From contig VXLV01000118.1 in NCBI GenBank assembly GCA_009841405.1, positions 1 through 39,375 of the forward strand: 39,375 bases of DNA, given 5' to 3'. Shown in pieces: positions 17,154-25,974 of this stretch. The translations under genes were made by a program, and so were the position numbers. This stretch comes from Chloroflexota bacterium. GTDB taxonomy: Bacteria > Chloroflexota > Anaerolineae > Aggregatilineales > Phototrophicaceae. The notes under the pieces are model-generated. The model made no database searches, had not been told where the DNA came from, and saw nothing but the letters and a program-made list of their open reading frames with translations. Position 1 is the first letter of the stretch. Each line of letters opens with the position of its first letter.

Positions 17154-18200
17154 ATGACTTGCAAAGCGACAGAAATCACACTCGGCCGCAGCTTGTCGGC
17201 ATTGAGGATCGAGAATGACTTGCTGGCCGCCATCATCTTGCTGGACAAGGGCGCGGACATCTACGCGTTGGAATACAAGCCCAAAGGCGTCGATGTCTTG
17301 TGGAAATCGCCCTGGGGCGTCAAAGAGCCGGCGCGCGGCTTTGACTCCGCCTTTGATTCGGATACGGCCTGGCTGGAAGCCTACGGCGGCGGCTGGCAGG
17401 TACTATTCCCTAACGGCGGCGACGCGAATGTCTACAAGGGCGCGGCTTTGGGCTTCCACGGCGAAGCCTCGATGACGGCCTGGGAATACGAAATTGTCAG
17501 CCAGGGGGAGCGCGGGCTGGAAGTAAAAATGCAGGCGCGGCTCTCGCGCAGCCCCTATACGATCGCGCGCAATATGCGCCTCGATGATGGCAGCCCGATT
17601 TTGCATATACGCGAAAGCATCAAGAATCACGCCGGCGAAGCCATGGATTGCATGTGGAGCCATCACCCGGCTTATGGCGCGCCTTTCCTCAGCGAGCACT
17701 GCGTTATCGACGTCGGCGCCTCCAGTTTTGTCGCCGATGACCGCTACACCGGCTTCGCCAATCCGCTGAGCCTCGACCAGCGATACGAGTGGCCGCTGGC
17801 GGGCGCTGTCGATATGTCCAAGGTTCCGGGGCCAGGCGAGGCGCGCGACATCCTGGCCTATTTCCAGGACTTCGAGTCGGGCTGGTACGCCATCACCAAC
17901 ACGGACATGGGTCTGGGCATCGGGCTGGCCTGGGACGAAAGCGTATTTCCCTACGCCTGGTTCTGGCAAGAATTGAACGCCTCGCCCGGTTTCCCCTTTT
18001 ACAAATGTTCCTACGTCATGGCGATTGAACCGGCGTCGTCCATACCCGGGCAGGGCTTGACCGCCGTGATGGAGAAGACGGGCACGCACTTGACTTTGCA
18101 GCCGGGTGAGTCCAGGGAGGTCGGCATGAAAGCGGTCTTCTTTGAATCGGACCAGGGTGTAGAGCGCATAGACGCCGATGGCGCGGCGCATACGAAGTAG
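17154..18200 (+). CDS. Aldose 1-epimerase / galactose mutarotase-like protein
   Basis: 348 residues with the beta-sandwich mutarotase signature. Strand-rich N-terminus (AAIILLDKGADIYALEY), a central HIRESIKNHAGEAMDCMWSHHPAYG near 143-168 with the paired histidines expected at the active site, and a late region FWQELNASPGFPFY near 275-290 equivalent to the substrate-contacting Glu loop. It should interconvert anomers of a sugar or bind a complex carbohydrate. The ATG at 17154 is chosen because a purine-rich GGAGAAGAGAAG precedes it and the frame upstream is low-quality. It is followed at 18452 by an SDR gene on the same strand, and the seven-gene sugar operon converges on that. Cytoplasmic; no signal peptide. 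Confidence 0.78.
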   Translation: MTCKATEITLGRSLSALRIENDLLAAIILLDKGADIYALEYKPKGVDVLWKSPWGVKEPARGFDSAFDSDTAWLEAYGGGWQVLFPNGGDANVYKGAALGFHGEASMTAWEYEIVSQGERGLEVKMQARLSRSPYTIARNMRLDDGSPILHIRESIKNHAGEAMDCMWSHHPAYGAPFLSEHCVIDVGASSFVADDRYTGFANPLSLDQRYEWPLAGAVDMSKVPGPGEARDILAYFQDFESGWYAITNTDMGLGIGLAWDESVFPYAWFWQELNASPGFPFYKCSYVMAIEPASSIPGQGLTAVMEKTGTHLTLQPGESREVGMKAVFFESDQGVERIDADGAAHTK

Positions 18201-18291
18201 CGCGGGCCTGTCGCTGATCGAGATGCCGTTTGCCGGCGCGCGCTTGCGCTATCCGGTATTGCGCTAGGCAGCAATGGTTAGGACGTGTTAT

Positions 18292-18368
<77 letters not shown>

Positions 18369-18451
18369 ATGTAAAGTTGGCGGAGTTAACATGTAGTCTA
18401 GATTCGCCAATCCTAATGCTTAGAGGTCGGAAAACGATCTAGGCGGAGAAA

Positions 18452-19231
18452 ATGACAAATCGATTTGAGGGCAAAGTCGCCATCGTAACTGGGGCGGGCA
18501 AGGGCATTGGTCGTGCATGCGCCTTGGCCTTCGCGGCTGAGGGCGCGGCGGTGACCATCGCCGATGTCGACCCGGACGCGGGCGACGAAACGCGGCGACT
18601 GATTGAGCAGGCCGGCGGCCGCGCTTTTTTCGTCGGGGGCGACATCGCCGACGAAGCCTATGTCAAGCGCGTTGTCGCGGAGACGGTCGCCGAATTCGGC
18701 GGCATCGACATCCTGCACAATAACGCCGGCGTCGTGCGCTACGGCACGGTGGTGGATCAGCCGGTCGAGGATTGGGACTACCAGATCAACATCAACTTGC
18801 GCGCGACCTTCCTAACCTGCAAGTATTGCATCCCCGAGATGCGCAAGCGCGGCGGCGGCGCCATCGTCAATACCTCGTCGGCGCAGGCGACGGCGTCGCA
18901 GCGGACGGTCGCGGCTTACGCGGCGTCCAAAGGCGCGGTCACGAGCTTTACCACGACTGTCGCGCTCGACCACGCCCGCGAGAATATCCGCTGCAATTGC
19001 ATTGCCCCCGGCTCTATTCATACGCCGATGCTGGATTCCGCCGCCGACCTCTTCGGCCCCGACAATCAGGCGCAGATGATCGAAGATTGGGGTGAATTGC
19101 ATCCTATCGGGCGCGTCGGCCAACCGGACGAGGTGGCCAAGCTGGTGCTGTTCCTGGCCAGCGACGAGGCCTCATTCATGACCGGCGGCTGCTATCGCGT
19201 CGATGGCGGATTGCTCTCGAGCCTGTTGTAG
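18452..19231 (+). CDS. SDR family oxidoreductase
   Basis: 259-residue classical short-chain dehydrogenase/reductase. Cofactor motif TGAGKGIG at 13-20 with an acidic residue after strand 2 (IADVD), favouring NAD. NNAG at 90-93, catalytic Ser near 142-143 (IVNTSSAQ), Tyr156 and Lys160 in YAASK, and PGSIHTPM after strand 6. It ends with the family GGCYRVDGG motif. It oxidises or reduces a small alcohol or sugar; substrate unknown. GGCGGAG just before the ATG supports the start. Its stop faces that of the SorC-type regulator 38 bases away. Confidence 0.9.
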   Translation: MTNRFEGKVAIVTGAGKGIGRACALAFAAEGAAVTIADVDPDAGDETRRLIEQAGGRAFFVGGDIADEAYVKRVVAETVAEFGGIDILHNNAGVVRYGTVVDQPVEDWDYQININLRATFLTCKYCIPEMRKRGGGAIVNTSSAQATASQRTVAAYAASKGAVTSFTTTVALDHARENIRCNCIAPGSIHTPMLDSAADLFGPDNQAQMIEDWGELHPIGRVGQPDEVAKLVLFLASDEASFMTGGCYRVDGGLLSSLL

Positions 19232-19269
19232 CCCGTGGACGGTTGCCGGGCGACTTGCCGCCGGCGCCT

Positions 19270-20235
19270 TCAGCCCAGGTCATCCGCGTCGCCGCCTGCG
19301 ATGACGGCTTCCGCCAAGGCAGTGTCGACGAAGAGGTGGGTAATCAGCCCGGTGCGCAGCGCGCCAATAACCGCCTTGGCTTTTGATACGCCGGAAGCGA
19401 CGGCGACGCGGCAGGGCGTCCGCTTTAACTGCTTGACCCCCACGCCGATCATGCAATCCGTCAACGGCGTTTCCAGGATATCGCCCCGCTGGTTGAAGGG
19501 GTGGACGCAGACATCGCCGACGGCGCCTTTCGACATGAGCATGGGTGTATAGGCGTCGCCGATATAGGCTATCATGCCCGCGGTCGGCGGCAGCACGCCG
19601 ATGCCGAAGCAGGCGATGGTCATGCGGTCCCATTGGGTCGCCACGCCCCGCACCACCTCGTCCTGCCAGAGCAATTCGCGCAGCTCCGGCGAGCCGACCA
19701 CCATCGGCGCCAGCAAGAAATGCGGCTGGCCGCCGAAGCGCTGCGCCGTGCGCAGGATCAGGTGGTTCATTTGCGAATAGGTGCTTTCGTGCCCGCTCTC
19801 GCCCAATAGCGGCGCCACGTCAACCGACAGCGAGCGGGTCGGCGCCAGCAGATCGACCATTCGCGATGTCGTTCGTCCCCAGCCGATGCCCAGAACATCC
19901 CCGTCTTTCATCCGCGTCGATATGAACTTGGCCGCTTCGGCGGCGACCGCGCGCCGGGTCAATTCGTCGGACTTGTGGCCGTGGGGCACGAGCGCCGCTT
20001 TTTCAATGTGGAAGCGTCGGCTCAGCTCCAGCGCCAGGTGCGCCGAGTCATCACGGGGGTCAGCGATCTCGATGCGCACGATCTGCTGGTCGCGGGCGCG
20101 CTGCAAGTATGTGGCGATGAGCGAGCGCGAGACGCCCAATTGGTTGGCGATCTCTTGCTGTGACAAGTTGTCCTTGTAATACATATTGGCGATCTGCACC
20201 AAGGTCGCCAGTTGGTCTGCGGGCAGGTTGGCCAT
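19270..20235 (-). CDS. SorC/DeoR-type sugar-binding transcriptional regulator
   Basis: 321 residues. An N-terminal winged helix-turn-helix (LSQQEIANQLGVSRSLIATYLQ, about 24-45) is followed by the SorC-type sugar-phosphate-binding domain, with GDVLGIGWGRTTSRM near 112-126 and an IGVGVKQLKRTPCRVAVASGVSKAKAVIGALRTGLI segment near the end, typical of this effector fold. Such regulators bind a phosphorylated sugar and then release or activate their operator. The start at 20235 overlaps the ROK kinase stop by one base (TGATG); a longer frame to 20349 reads through the kinase gene and has no homology. It is the last gene of a seven-gene operon and the obvious candidate to control the divergent palindromic operators at 25943-25974. 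Confidence 0.88.
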   Translation of the reverse strand: MANLPADQLATLVQIANMYYKDNLSQQEIANQLGVSRSLIATYLQRARDQQIVRIEIADPRDDSAHLALELSRRFHIEKAALVPHGHKSDELTRRAVAAEAAKFISTRMKDGDVLGIGWGRTTSRMVDLLAPTRSLSVDVAPLLGESGHESTYSQMNHLILRTAQRFGGQPHFLLAPMVVGSPELRELLWQDEVVRGVATQWDRMTIACFGIGVLPPTAGMIAYIGDAYTPMLMSKGAVGDVCVHPFNQRGDILETPLTDCMIGVGVKQLKRTPCRVAVASGVSKAKAVIGALRTGLITHLFVDTALAEAVIAGGDADDLG

Positions 20236-21284
20236 CAGCTGCTTGCCGCCGTTTGCCAGCTGCGGATTGCACGGTGCGTCCGCCCGCTTTCCAGGATATC
20301 GCGCGGCAGGATGCCCTGGACCGCATACACATGCGCCGCCGCCCCCCAAAGCGCCGCGTTGGCGGTGGATTCGCGGGTGACGCGCAATTCCCTTTGGGCT
20401 TCGGCAGTCATCAGATAGGCGCGAATCCGCTCATTGACGCGCTCAACCAGCCAGGGCGCCGCCTTTGCCACCCCGCCGCCCATGACGATTAAGTTGATAT
20501 CGAGCAGATTCACCACGCCGCCGAGGTTGATGCAGATCAAGCGGATGGCGTCATCGACGATTTGCGCGGCGACCGGGTCGCCCAATTCGATCGCCCGGAA
20601 GACGGCGCGCGTGCTGATGGTCCCGCCACTCGCCAGCGACGACAAGATGAGGCTGCGCCCGGCTTCGTGAGCGAGTTGCCCGGCGCGGGCGATGGCGGGC
20701 CCGGCGACGTATGTCTCGAAGCAGCCGCGCCTGCCGCAGCCGCAGGCATGGCCATTGATTTCGTCATAAGTGGTATGGCCGAAGTTGCCCGCGAATCCGT
20801 GCGCGCCGCCATAGAGCCGCCCGTTTAGAAAGAGGTAGCCGCCATAACCGGTGCCGACCGTGGCCCATGCGAAGTTGCGCTCGCCTGCGCCTGCGCCCCA
20901 GACCGCTTCCGCCAGGACCGCCTGCCGCACATCGGTGGCGACGCAGACCGGCAGCTCAAAGCGCTGGCTGACCAGCGCCCCGAAGGGCAGATCGCGCCAG
21001 CCAAGGTTGGGCACGAGAATAGCATCGCCGCTCTCCAGGTCGACATTGCCGCATAAGCTGATGCCAACCGAAAGCTCGCCGGAGGCGGCGTCCCGCGCCC
21101 TTTCGACGTGGGGCGCCATGAGCGCCAGGATGCCTTCGAGATCCCCGGCCCCGTCGTCGGTGAAGGGCACGGCGTAGCGCGCAATTTCGCCGAGGAGCCG
21201 GCCCTCGGCGTTGATCAGCCCCAGGCGCAGGCTGGTGCCGCCGATATCGACCGCGAGAACCGGATCCGCTGGCGCTGCGCTCAT
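20235..21284 (-). CDS. ROK family sugar kinase
   Basis: 349 residues. ATP-binding DIGGTSLRLGL at 13-23, catalytic Asp118 in VATDVRQAVLAEAVWGAG (the usual END motif is altered to ATD), GTGYGGYLFLNG near 144-155, and a complete ROK zinc site: His170 plus Cys181, Cys183 and Cys188 in CGCGRRGCFETY. It phosphorylates a hexose, most likely glucose or a close relative, given the phosphoglucose isomerase gene 43 bases upstream. Because the HTH of ROK repressors is absent, it is a kinase and not an NagC-type regulator. The ATG at 21284 lies downstream of the isomerase stop; a longer frame to 21353 would overlap it. Confidence 0.9.
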   Translation of the reverse strand: MSAAPADPVLAVDIGGTSLRLGLINAEGRLLGEIARYAVPFTDDGAGDLEGILALMAPHVERARDAASGELSVGISLCGNVDLESGDAILVPNLGWRDLPFGALVSQRFELPVCVATDVRQAVLAEAVWGAGAGERNFAWATVGTGYGGYLFLNGRLYGGAHGFAGNFGHTTYDEINGHACGCGRRGCFETYVAGPAIARAGQLAHEAGRSLILSSLASGGTISTRAVFRAIELGDPVAAQIVDDAIRLICINLGGVVNLLDINLIVMGGGVAKAAPWLVERVNERIRAYLMTAEAQRELRVTRESTANAALWGAAAHVYAVQGILPRDILESGRTHRAIRSWQTAASS

Positions 21285-21327
21285 TGGGACTGTCTCATCT
21301 CGAGGGCTTTCAGTGGCGCCGCCGGCC

Positions 21328-21906
21328 TTAGGTCCAGCGCGGGCTATCCACAAAGGTCGGCTGTCCCTCGCGCTCCAGCAGCAACTTGCGGAATCCCTTG
21401 TCGATAATCGGGGCGTAGTCGTGGCCGGCGCTCAGATGGTACGACGCCACGAAGACCAGCATATCGGCGCAGGTGTTGACGACGCGGTGCGCCCACATCG
21501 GCGGAATATGCGAGATCGTGCCCGCCGTCCAGCGCTCGGCGCGGAACTCGCCGTCGATTGTTTGCAGCAGCAGATAGCCTTCGCCTTGCACGCAGAAGTA
21601 GATTTCGGGCTGGTCATCGCGCTCGTGGATATGCCCCTTGGTCATGTGGTATTCGTCGCCGACAGTGCCGGGCAGCAGGCGCGTCACGCCGAGCGCCATG
21701 TCGCTTTTGCTGGTTTCAAAGGGATGGTACCAAATCTCGTATATCAGCGGGTCGGCCTCGGCCAGAATGCTCCGCACGCGCGGCTTGTCATGAAACATCA
21801 TCTGCAGATCGCTCAGCTTGCGGTCGTCGCGTATCTTCACCGGATCAAATGTGCCGCTGTTGAAGTCGAACTGCACGCTGATGGGATAGTCATTCTCGTT
21901 TAGCAT
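21328..21906 (-). CDS. Glucose-6-phosphate isomerase, cupin (archaeal) type
   Basis: 192-residue cupin of the metal-dependent phosphoglucose isomerase family, first known from Thermococcales. The metal ligands are visible: TKGHIHERDDQPEIYFCVQGEG gives His92, His94 and Glu101, and PPMWAHRVVN gives His140. The C-terminus GHDYAPIIDKGFRKL and a final VDSPRWT match the archaeal enzyme closely. It interconverts glucose 6-phosphate and fructose 6-phosphate in the cytoplasm. GGAG six bases before the ATG supports the start. It sits between E2 and the ROK kinase, so kinase and isomerase would deliver an imported sugar to glycolysis. This form is less common in bacteria than the PGI superfamily enzyme. 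Confidence 0.88.
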   Translation of the reverse strand: MLNENDYPISVQFDFNSGTFDPVKIRDDRKLSDLQMMFHDKPRVRSILAEADPLIYEIWYHPFETSKSDMALGVTRLLPGTVGDEYHMTKGHIHERDDQPEIYFCVQGEGYLLLQTIDGEFRAERWTAGTISHIPPMWAHRVVNTCADMLVFVASYHLSAGHDYAPIIDKGFRKLLLEREGQPTFVDSPRWT

Positions 21907-21918
21907 GGTTGCTCCAGC

Positions 21919-23076
21919 TCAGGGGTCAATGTGAAAAGACTCGAAGGCGGCTTTCAGGTCGCGCAAGAAAAGCGCGGCATCGGCGCCATCGACGACGCGA
22001 TGGTCGCAGGCTGCCGTCAGCGCCAGCAGCTGAGCCGGTTTCGGCGCGCCGTCTTCGCCGGGCAGCAGGACAGGCCGCGGCGCCGCAATGCCCAGGATCG
22101 CCGATTGCGGCGGGTTGACCAAGGGCGTGAATTGCGTGACGCCGCTCATGCCCAGGTTGCTGATGGTGAAGCTGCCGCCAGCGCTATCGGCCGGGGAGAG
22201 CCGGTTTGCGCCCGCTTTGCGCTTGAGATCGGCCAGCGCGCTGTTGATCTGCGCCAGGCTGAGCCGGTCGGCGTCGTGGATCACCGGCACGCGCAAGCCG
22301 TCCGCGGCCGCCGTCGCCACGCCAATATGAATCGAGTCCAGGACGGTGACGCCATCGTCTTCAAAGCGGGCGTTGAGCAGGGGATGACTGCGCAAAGTCA
22401 GCGCTGTAAGATGGATGAAGATCGCCGTCAAGCTGAGCTCGGTGCCGCGCTCTTTGAGTCGCGCGCGGGCGGCGAGCAACGGCCCGATATCGGCGTCAAT
22501 CGTCGCGGAGAATTGCGGTATATCGCGGGCGCTCTGCAACATGCGCTGGCCCGTGAGCCGCTTGGCCCGGCTGAGTTCGATGCGGCGTTGACCGGGCCGC
22601 GCCTTTGACCGTAGCGCCTCCGCCTCGACATCGGCCCCGCTGATCTTGACGCCGTCGGCTGGCGTGACCGACGTCAGGTCCACGCCCAGTTCTTTGGCTT
22701 TGCGCCGGGCGAGCGGCGAAATTCTGTATGCCGCTTTTGGCGCCGTGTGGGCGCGGGCTGTGGTTGTGGCCATTTCATGCGCGGGGAGCGGGCGACGCGC
22801 TTCCGGCTCGTCATCTGCCTCTGCCGACCAGGTCTCGCCCTCGCGCCCGATGACCGAGAGCAGATCGCCGATGAAGACGGTATCGCCCTCTGCCGCTACA
22901 ATCGCCAGCAGCACGCCATTCTTCGGCGCTTCCAGCGGCAGGGTCGCTTTGTCTGTCTCCAGGTCGGCGAGTTCGTCGCCGCGCCGGACCGCATCGCCGA
23001 CTTGTTTATGCCATTCGACGATTAGCGCTGAATCGATCGACTCGCCCAGATGCGGCAATCTGACTTCGGTGGCCAT
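21919..23076 (-). CDS. 2-oxoacid dehydrogenase complex E2 (dihydrolipoamide acyltransferase)
   Basis: 385 residues in standard E2 order: one lipoyl domain (about 1-78, lipoylated Lys43 in ETDKATLPLEAP), a short linker, an E3-binding domain (about 117-150, ISPLARRKAKELGVDL), and a catalytic core (about 165-385) with the CAT-type motif DHRVVDG, placing His359 and Asp363. It transfers an acyl group from E1 to CoA in a pyruvate, branched-chain or acetoin dehydrogenase complex. AGGAG lies before the ATG, and the preceding E1-beta stop codon is part of that site (TAGGAG), so the subunits are made together. A separate E3 gene is absent from the window. Confidence 0.92.
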   Translation of the reverse strand: MATEVRLPHLGESIDSALIVEWHKQVGDAVRRGDELADLETDKATLPLEAPKNGVLLAIVAAEGDTVFIGDLLSVIGREGETWSAEADDEPEARRPLPAHEMATTTARAHTAPKAAYRISPLARRKAKELGVDLTSVTPADGVKISGADVEAEALRSKARPGQRRIELSRAKRLTGQRMLQSARDIPQFSATIDADIGPLLAARARLKERGTELSLTAIFIHLTALTLRSHPLLNARFEDDGVTVLDSIHIGVATAAADGLRVPVIHDADRLSLAQINSALADLKRKAGANRLSPADSAGGSFTISNLGMSGVTQFTPLVNPPQSAILGIAAPRPVLLPGEDGAPKPAQLLALTAACDHRVVDGADAALFLRDLKAAFESFHIDP

Positions 23077-23085
23077 AGCGCTCTC

Positions 23086-24111
23086 CTAGTCCGAAAGCGC
23101 GCGCAGTACGGCGGCGCGAATATCGCCGACTTGCGGGATGACGTGGCGCTCGGAAGCGGGCGCGAAAGGGATGGGCGTATTGGCGGCGGCGACGCGCTGC
23201 ACCGGCGCTTCCAGGTCATAGAAGCAATGATCGTTGATGGTCGCCACCAGCTCGGCCGCGACGCCGGCGCGCGACACATCTTCCGAGACGACCACGACGC
23301 GGTTGGTCTTTGCGACAGAAGCGGCGATGGTCTCGACATCAAGCGGCGCCAGCGTGCGCGGGTCAACGACCTCGACCGAGACGCCCTCCGTCTCAAGCCC
23401 CTCGGCCACCGCCAGCGCCCGGTGCAGCATCAGCAGCGTGGCGATGATGGTCACGTCCTCGCCCTGCCGTTTGACATCGGCGACGCCCAGGGGAATCGCG
23501 TAGGGCGCTTCGGGCACATCCATGCCGATGGCTTGAATGGCGCTGTCGGAGAGAGCTTTGCCGCCGCCCGGCGAGGCCGCGCCATAGAGCAGCTTGTGCT
23601 CGACGAAGAGCACGGGATTGTCATCGCGGATGGCGCTGATGATCAGGCCCTTGGCATCGTAGGGCGTGGCTGGCACGACGACTTTCATACCCGGCGTGTG
23701 CATGAAATAGCCTTCGACGCTCTGAGAATGCTGCGCGCCGCGGCCGGTCGCGCCTTGCGGGCCGCGCAGCACCAGGGGCGTCTTGGCGCGTCCGCCAGAC
23801 ATCAGGTGGATTTTGGCGGCCTGGTTAACCACCTGGTCCATGGCGCAGTAGATGAAGTCGAGATACTGATATTCGACGATGGGCCGCAAGCCGGTCAGCG
23901 CGGCGCCGATGCCCAAACCGGTGAAGCCGGCTTCGGAAATGGGCGTGTCCCAAACGCGGTCGGGGCCGAATTCGTCGAGCATATCGTGCGTTACGTGAAA
24001 TGCGCCGCCGAACTTGCCGACGTCTTCGCCGAGCACGATCACCGATGGATCGGCGCGCATCTCCTGGACCATGCCCTCGCGTACGGCCGCCGCCAAGCCA
24101 ATTTCTCGCAT
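23086..24111 (-). CDS. 2-oxoacid dehydrogenase complex E1 component, beta subunit
   Basis: 341-residue transketolase-like beta subunit of a heterotetrameric E1. Signs are VIVLGEDVGKFGG near 24-36, DTPISEAGFTGLGIGAAL near 55-72, RGAQHSQSVEGYFMHTPGMKVV near 124-145 (including the His of the E1 beta active site), DNPVLFVEHKLLYG near 163-176, and the C-terminal transketolase domain. It pairs with the alpha subunit to bind TPP and decarboxylate a 2-oxoacid. Its start follows the alpha stop by nine bases, with the TAG of alpha inside the ribosome-binding site TAGGAG. The sequence suits pyruvate or acetoin dehydrogenase; which one cannot be decided here. Confidence 0.92.
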   Translation of the reverse strand: MREIGLAAAVREGMVQEMRADPSVIVLGEDVGKFGGAFHVTHDMLDEFGPDRVWDTPISEAGFTGLGIGAALTGLRPIVEYQYLDFIYCAMDQVVNQAAKIHLMSGGRAKTPLVLRGPQGATGRGAQHSQSVEGYFMHTPGMKVVVPATPYDAKGLIISAIRDDNPVLFVEHKLLYGAASPGGGKALSDSAIQAIGMDVPEAPYAIPLGVADVKRQGEDVTIIATLLMLHRALAVAEGLETEGVSVEVVDPRTLAPLDVETIAASVAKTNRVVVVSEDVSRAGVAAELVATINDHCFYDLEAPVQRVAAANTPIPFAPASERHVIPQVGDIRAAVLRALSD

Positions 24112-24120
24112 TACGCGCTC

Positions 24121-25128
24121 CTAGTTTTCCGCGGTGATATAAGCCAGGTAATCGTCGGCGCCGACATCGGTACAGCTTTCCGCGTAGGCGATGGCGTCTT
24201 CGACGGCTTTTTCAGCATCGGCGCGAATCTGATTCAGTTCGATCTCGGCAGCGACGCCTGCTGCAATCATGCCGGCCGCAAAGCGCTCGATGGGGTCGCC
24301 CGCTTTCCAGGCCTCGACCTCTTCAGCCGGGCGGTAGCCGGCTGCTTCGAAGCGGGCGTGGCCGCGGATGCGGTAGGTCAGCGCCTCAATCAGCGTCGGA
24401 CCGTCGCCCTTGCGCGCGCGCTCCACAGCATCGCGGGCAGCGTCGTACACGGCCAGCGCATCGTTGCCGTCCACGCGCAAGCCGGGCATGTTGTACGCGC
24501 TGGCGCGGGCGGCAAGGTCGGGCAGCGCGGAGGACTCGGCCACGGTCATGGACAGCGCGTACTGATTGTTCTCGATGATGTAGATGGCCGGCAGGTTCCA
24601 CAGCGAGGCCATATTCAGCGCTTCGTGGAAGATGCCTTCGTTGACTGCGCCGTCGCCGAAGAAGCTGACGGCGACTTGTCCGCTGCCGCGCACCTTAGCG
24701 GACAAGGCGGCGCCGGTGGCGATGGGAATGCCCGCGCCGACGATGGCGAAGGCGCCCAACATGCCTTTGTCGAAATCGGTCAAGTGCATCGAACCGCCCA
24801 TGCCGCGGCAACTGCCTTCGCGCTTGGCGAACATCTCCGCCATCATGTCGTTCAGCGGCACGTCTTTGGCCACGCAATGCGCGTGGCCGCGGTGGGTGCT
24901 GGTGATGGTATCGTCGGCGTTGAGCGCGCTGACGACGCCTACCGCCACCGCTTCCTGGCCGACCGCCTGATGCATGGTGCCGGGCATGGCCGTCGTCAAG
25001 AAGAGGTAATAGAGTTGCTCTTCGAATTCGCGCGCCTCGAGCATTTTGCGGAACATGCGCCGCAGCAGCGCCGGGTCGCGCCCGCCGCAGTCCACCGGGC
25101 CGCGTAGAATTTCAGTTGCGGTGTTCAA
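24121..25128 (-). CDS. 2-oxoacid dehydrogenase complex E1 component, alpha subunit
   Basis: 335 residues. The TPP motif runs from GDGAVNEGIFHEALN (158-172) to ENNQYALSM (186-194), about 30 residues apart, as expected. RGHAHCVAKDV near 80-90 contains the HRGHA active-site loop and RGMGGSMH near 108-115 the phosphorylation-loop equivalent. The start is TTG (25126-25128), with AAGGAG seven bases upstream; no in-frame ATG lies nearer. It pairs with the E1-beta gene directly downstream and is preceded by a cyclase-family gene 15 bases upstream. The acoA/pdhA type is most likely. The substrate, pyruvate or acetoin, is undecided. Confidence 0.92.
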   Translation of the reverse strand: MNTATEILRGPVDCGGRDPALLRRMFRKMLEAREFEEQLYYLFLTTAMPGTMHQAVGQEAVAVGVVSALNADDTITSTHRGHAHCVAKDVPLNDMMAEMFAKREGSCRGMGGSMHLTDFDKGMLGAFAIVGAGIPIATGAALSAKVRGSGQVAVSFFGDGAVNEGIFHEALNMASLWNLPAIYIIENNQYALSMTVAESSALPDLAARASAYNMPGLRVDGNDALAVYDAARDAVERARKGDGPTLIEALTYRIRGHARFEAAGYRPAEEVEAWKAGDPIERFAAGMIAAGVAAEIELNQIRADAEKAVEDAIAYAESCTDVGADDYLAYITAEN

Positions 25129-25143
25129 TCTGTTTCTCCTTGG

Positions 25144-25866
25144 TCAGGCATCGCTGTTCAGCTTTTCGAAAGCCACGACCCGCACGGGAAAGGCCTCCGC
25201 CCCTTTGATCATGACGGGCAGCACAAAGGCGACGAAGCGCTTGCCCAGCAGCCGGTCGAGATTCTTGAGATATTCAATCAGAGCGATACCTTGTCCCAAT
25301 AGCAGTTCGTGATTGGGTTGGCCCGGCTGGGGAGCGCCGTCCTCGCCCCGAACTTCATGCCCGGAGGTGTCCACCCCCATCAGCTTGATGCCCACGTCCC
25401 GCGCCAGCCAGGCGATACAATCGGTCGTGAACCAGGGACGGTCATGCTGACGCTCGCTGTAATAATAGGCGTCATTGCCCGTGTAGAAGAAGACCATGTC
25501 GCCGCGGCGGATTTTGCCGGCCGCGGCCGACTGCAACTCAGCCAGCGTGATCTTGCTGTTGTTGCCGCGCCAGCGCGATATATCGACGACCACGCCCTCG
25601 CCCATGAGCTGGGAAAGCGGATATTCCGCGCTGTCCTGCCCGCCCTTGACATGGTGGTAGGGGAATTCGATATGCGTGCCGCAGTGCGTGTTCATCACGA
25701 TCTCGGAGATGATGTACCAGGCGTCGCCCTCGCGCTTGTACTTCTCGAACTGCGGCCACTCCTCCGTGAAGCGCGTGTCCAGCTCCATGCGATATTCTTC
25801 GCGCGCCGGATCCAAACTGTGCGAGAGTTCAATCGCTTTGCTTATGTCGATGGTCAGCAGGCTCAT
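25144..25866 (-). CDS. Cyclase family protein (kynurenine formamidase-like metal hydrolase)
   Basis: 240 residues of the PF04199 cyclase family: metal-dependent hydrolases including kynurenine formamidase and isatin hydrolase. The motif HxGTHxDxPxH appears as HCGTHIEFPYHH (61-72), with Glu67 where Asp is usual. Other signs are MVFFYTGND, a WLARDVGIKLMGVDTSGHEV segment, and a final FVLPVMIKGAEAFPVRVVAFEKL. It opens a C-N or ring ester bond in the cytoplasm. It is the first gene of the operon that continues into the E1/E2, isomerase, kinase and regulator, and it faces the divergent transporter. GAGG eight bases before the ATG supports the start. Why a cyclase heads a sugar operon is not clear; lactone opening of an oxidised sugar is one inference. 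Confidence 0.85.
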   Translation of the reverse strand: MSLLTIDISKAIELSHSLDPAREEYRMELDTRFTEEWPQFEKYKREGDAWYIISEIVMNTHCGTHIEFPYHHVKGGQDSAEYPLSQLMGEGVVVDISRWRGNNSKITLAELQSAAAGKIRRGDMVFFYTGNDAYYYSERQHDRPWFTTDCIAWLARDVGIKLMGVDTSGHEVRGEDGAPQPGQPNHELLLGQGIALIEYLKNLDRLLGKRFVAFVLPVMIKGAEAFPVRVVAFEKLNSDA

Positions 25867-25932
25867 ATTGGCGCCTCAGAATTGCGAGTGATCAGCCGTC
25901 GTGTTGCCGCGGTTCGATAGCGATGCATTCTA

Positions 25933-25961
25933 ATCCTAGCCAGTCAATTGACATTTGTCAA
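25933..25961 (-). promoter_or_regulatory. Promoter of the minus-strand seven-gene operon
   Basis: On the minus strand TTGACA (25956-25961) is followed after 17 bases by TAGGAT (25933-25938, four of six matches). Transcription would start near 25925, about 60 bases before the cyclase start codon. The -35 box is the left half of the palindrome TGTCAATTGACA. Confidence 0.55.
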
Positions 25962-25974
25962 TTGACAGATGTCA
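25943..25974. promoter_or_regulatory. Palindromic operator array
   Basis: GTCAATTGACA occurs at 25943-25953 and again at 25957-25967, exactly 14 bases on; a third half-site GTCA starts at 25971, again 14 bases on. TGTCAATTGACA (25956-25967) is a perfect 12-bp palindrome, and TGACA-N2-TGTCA pairs occur on both sides. The array covers both divergent -35 boxes. The SorC-type regulator of this locus is the likely binder. Confidence 0.6.

Noticed and set aside
20235..21353. ROK protein as an NagC/XylR-type repressor
   Set aside because: There is no N-terminal helix-turn-helix; the ATP and zinc motifs are those of a kinase, and a separate SorC-type regulator is adjacent.
23050..25107. 685-codon open frame on the plus strand, antisense to the E1/E2 genes
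   Set aside because: It lies wholly opposite three well-supported enzyme genes, and its translation is Arg/His/Gly/Asp-rich with no recognisable domain. Long antisense frames are expected in GC-rich coding DNA.
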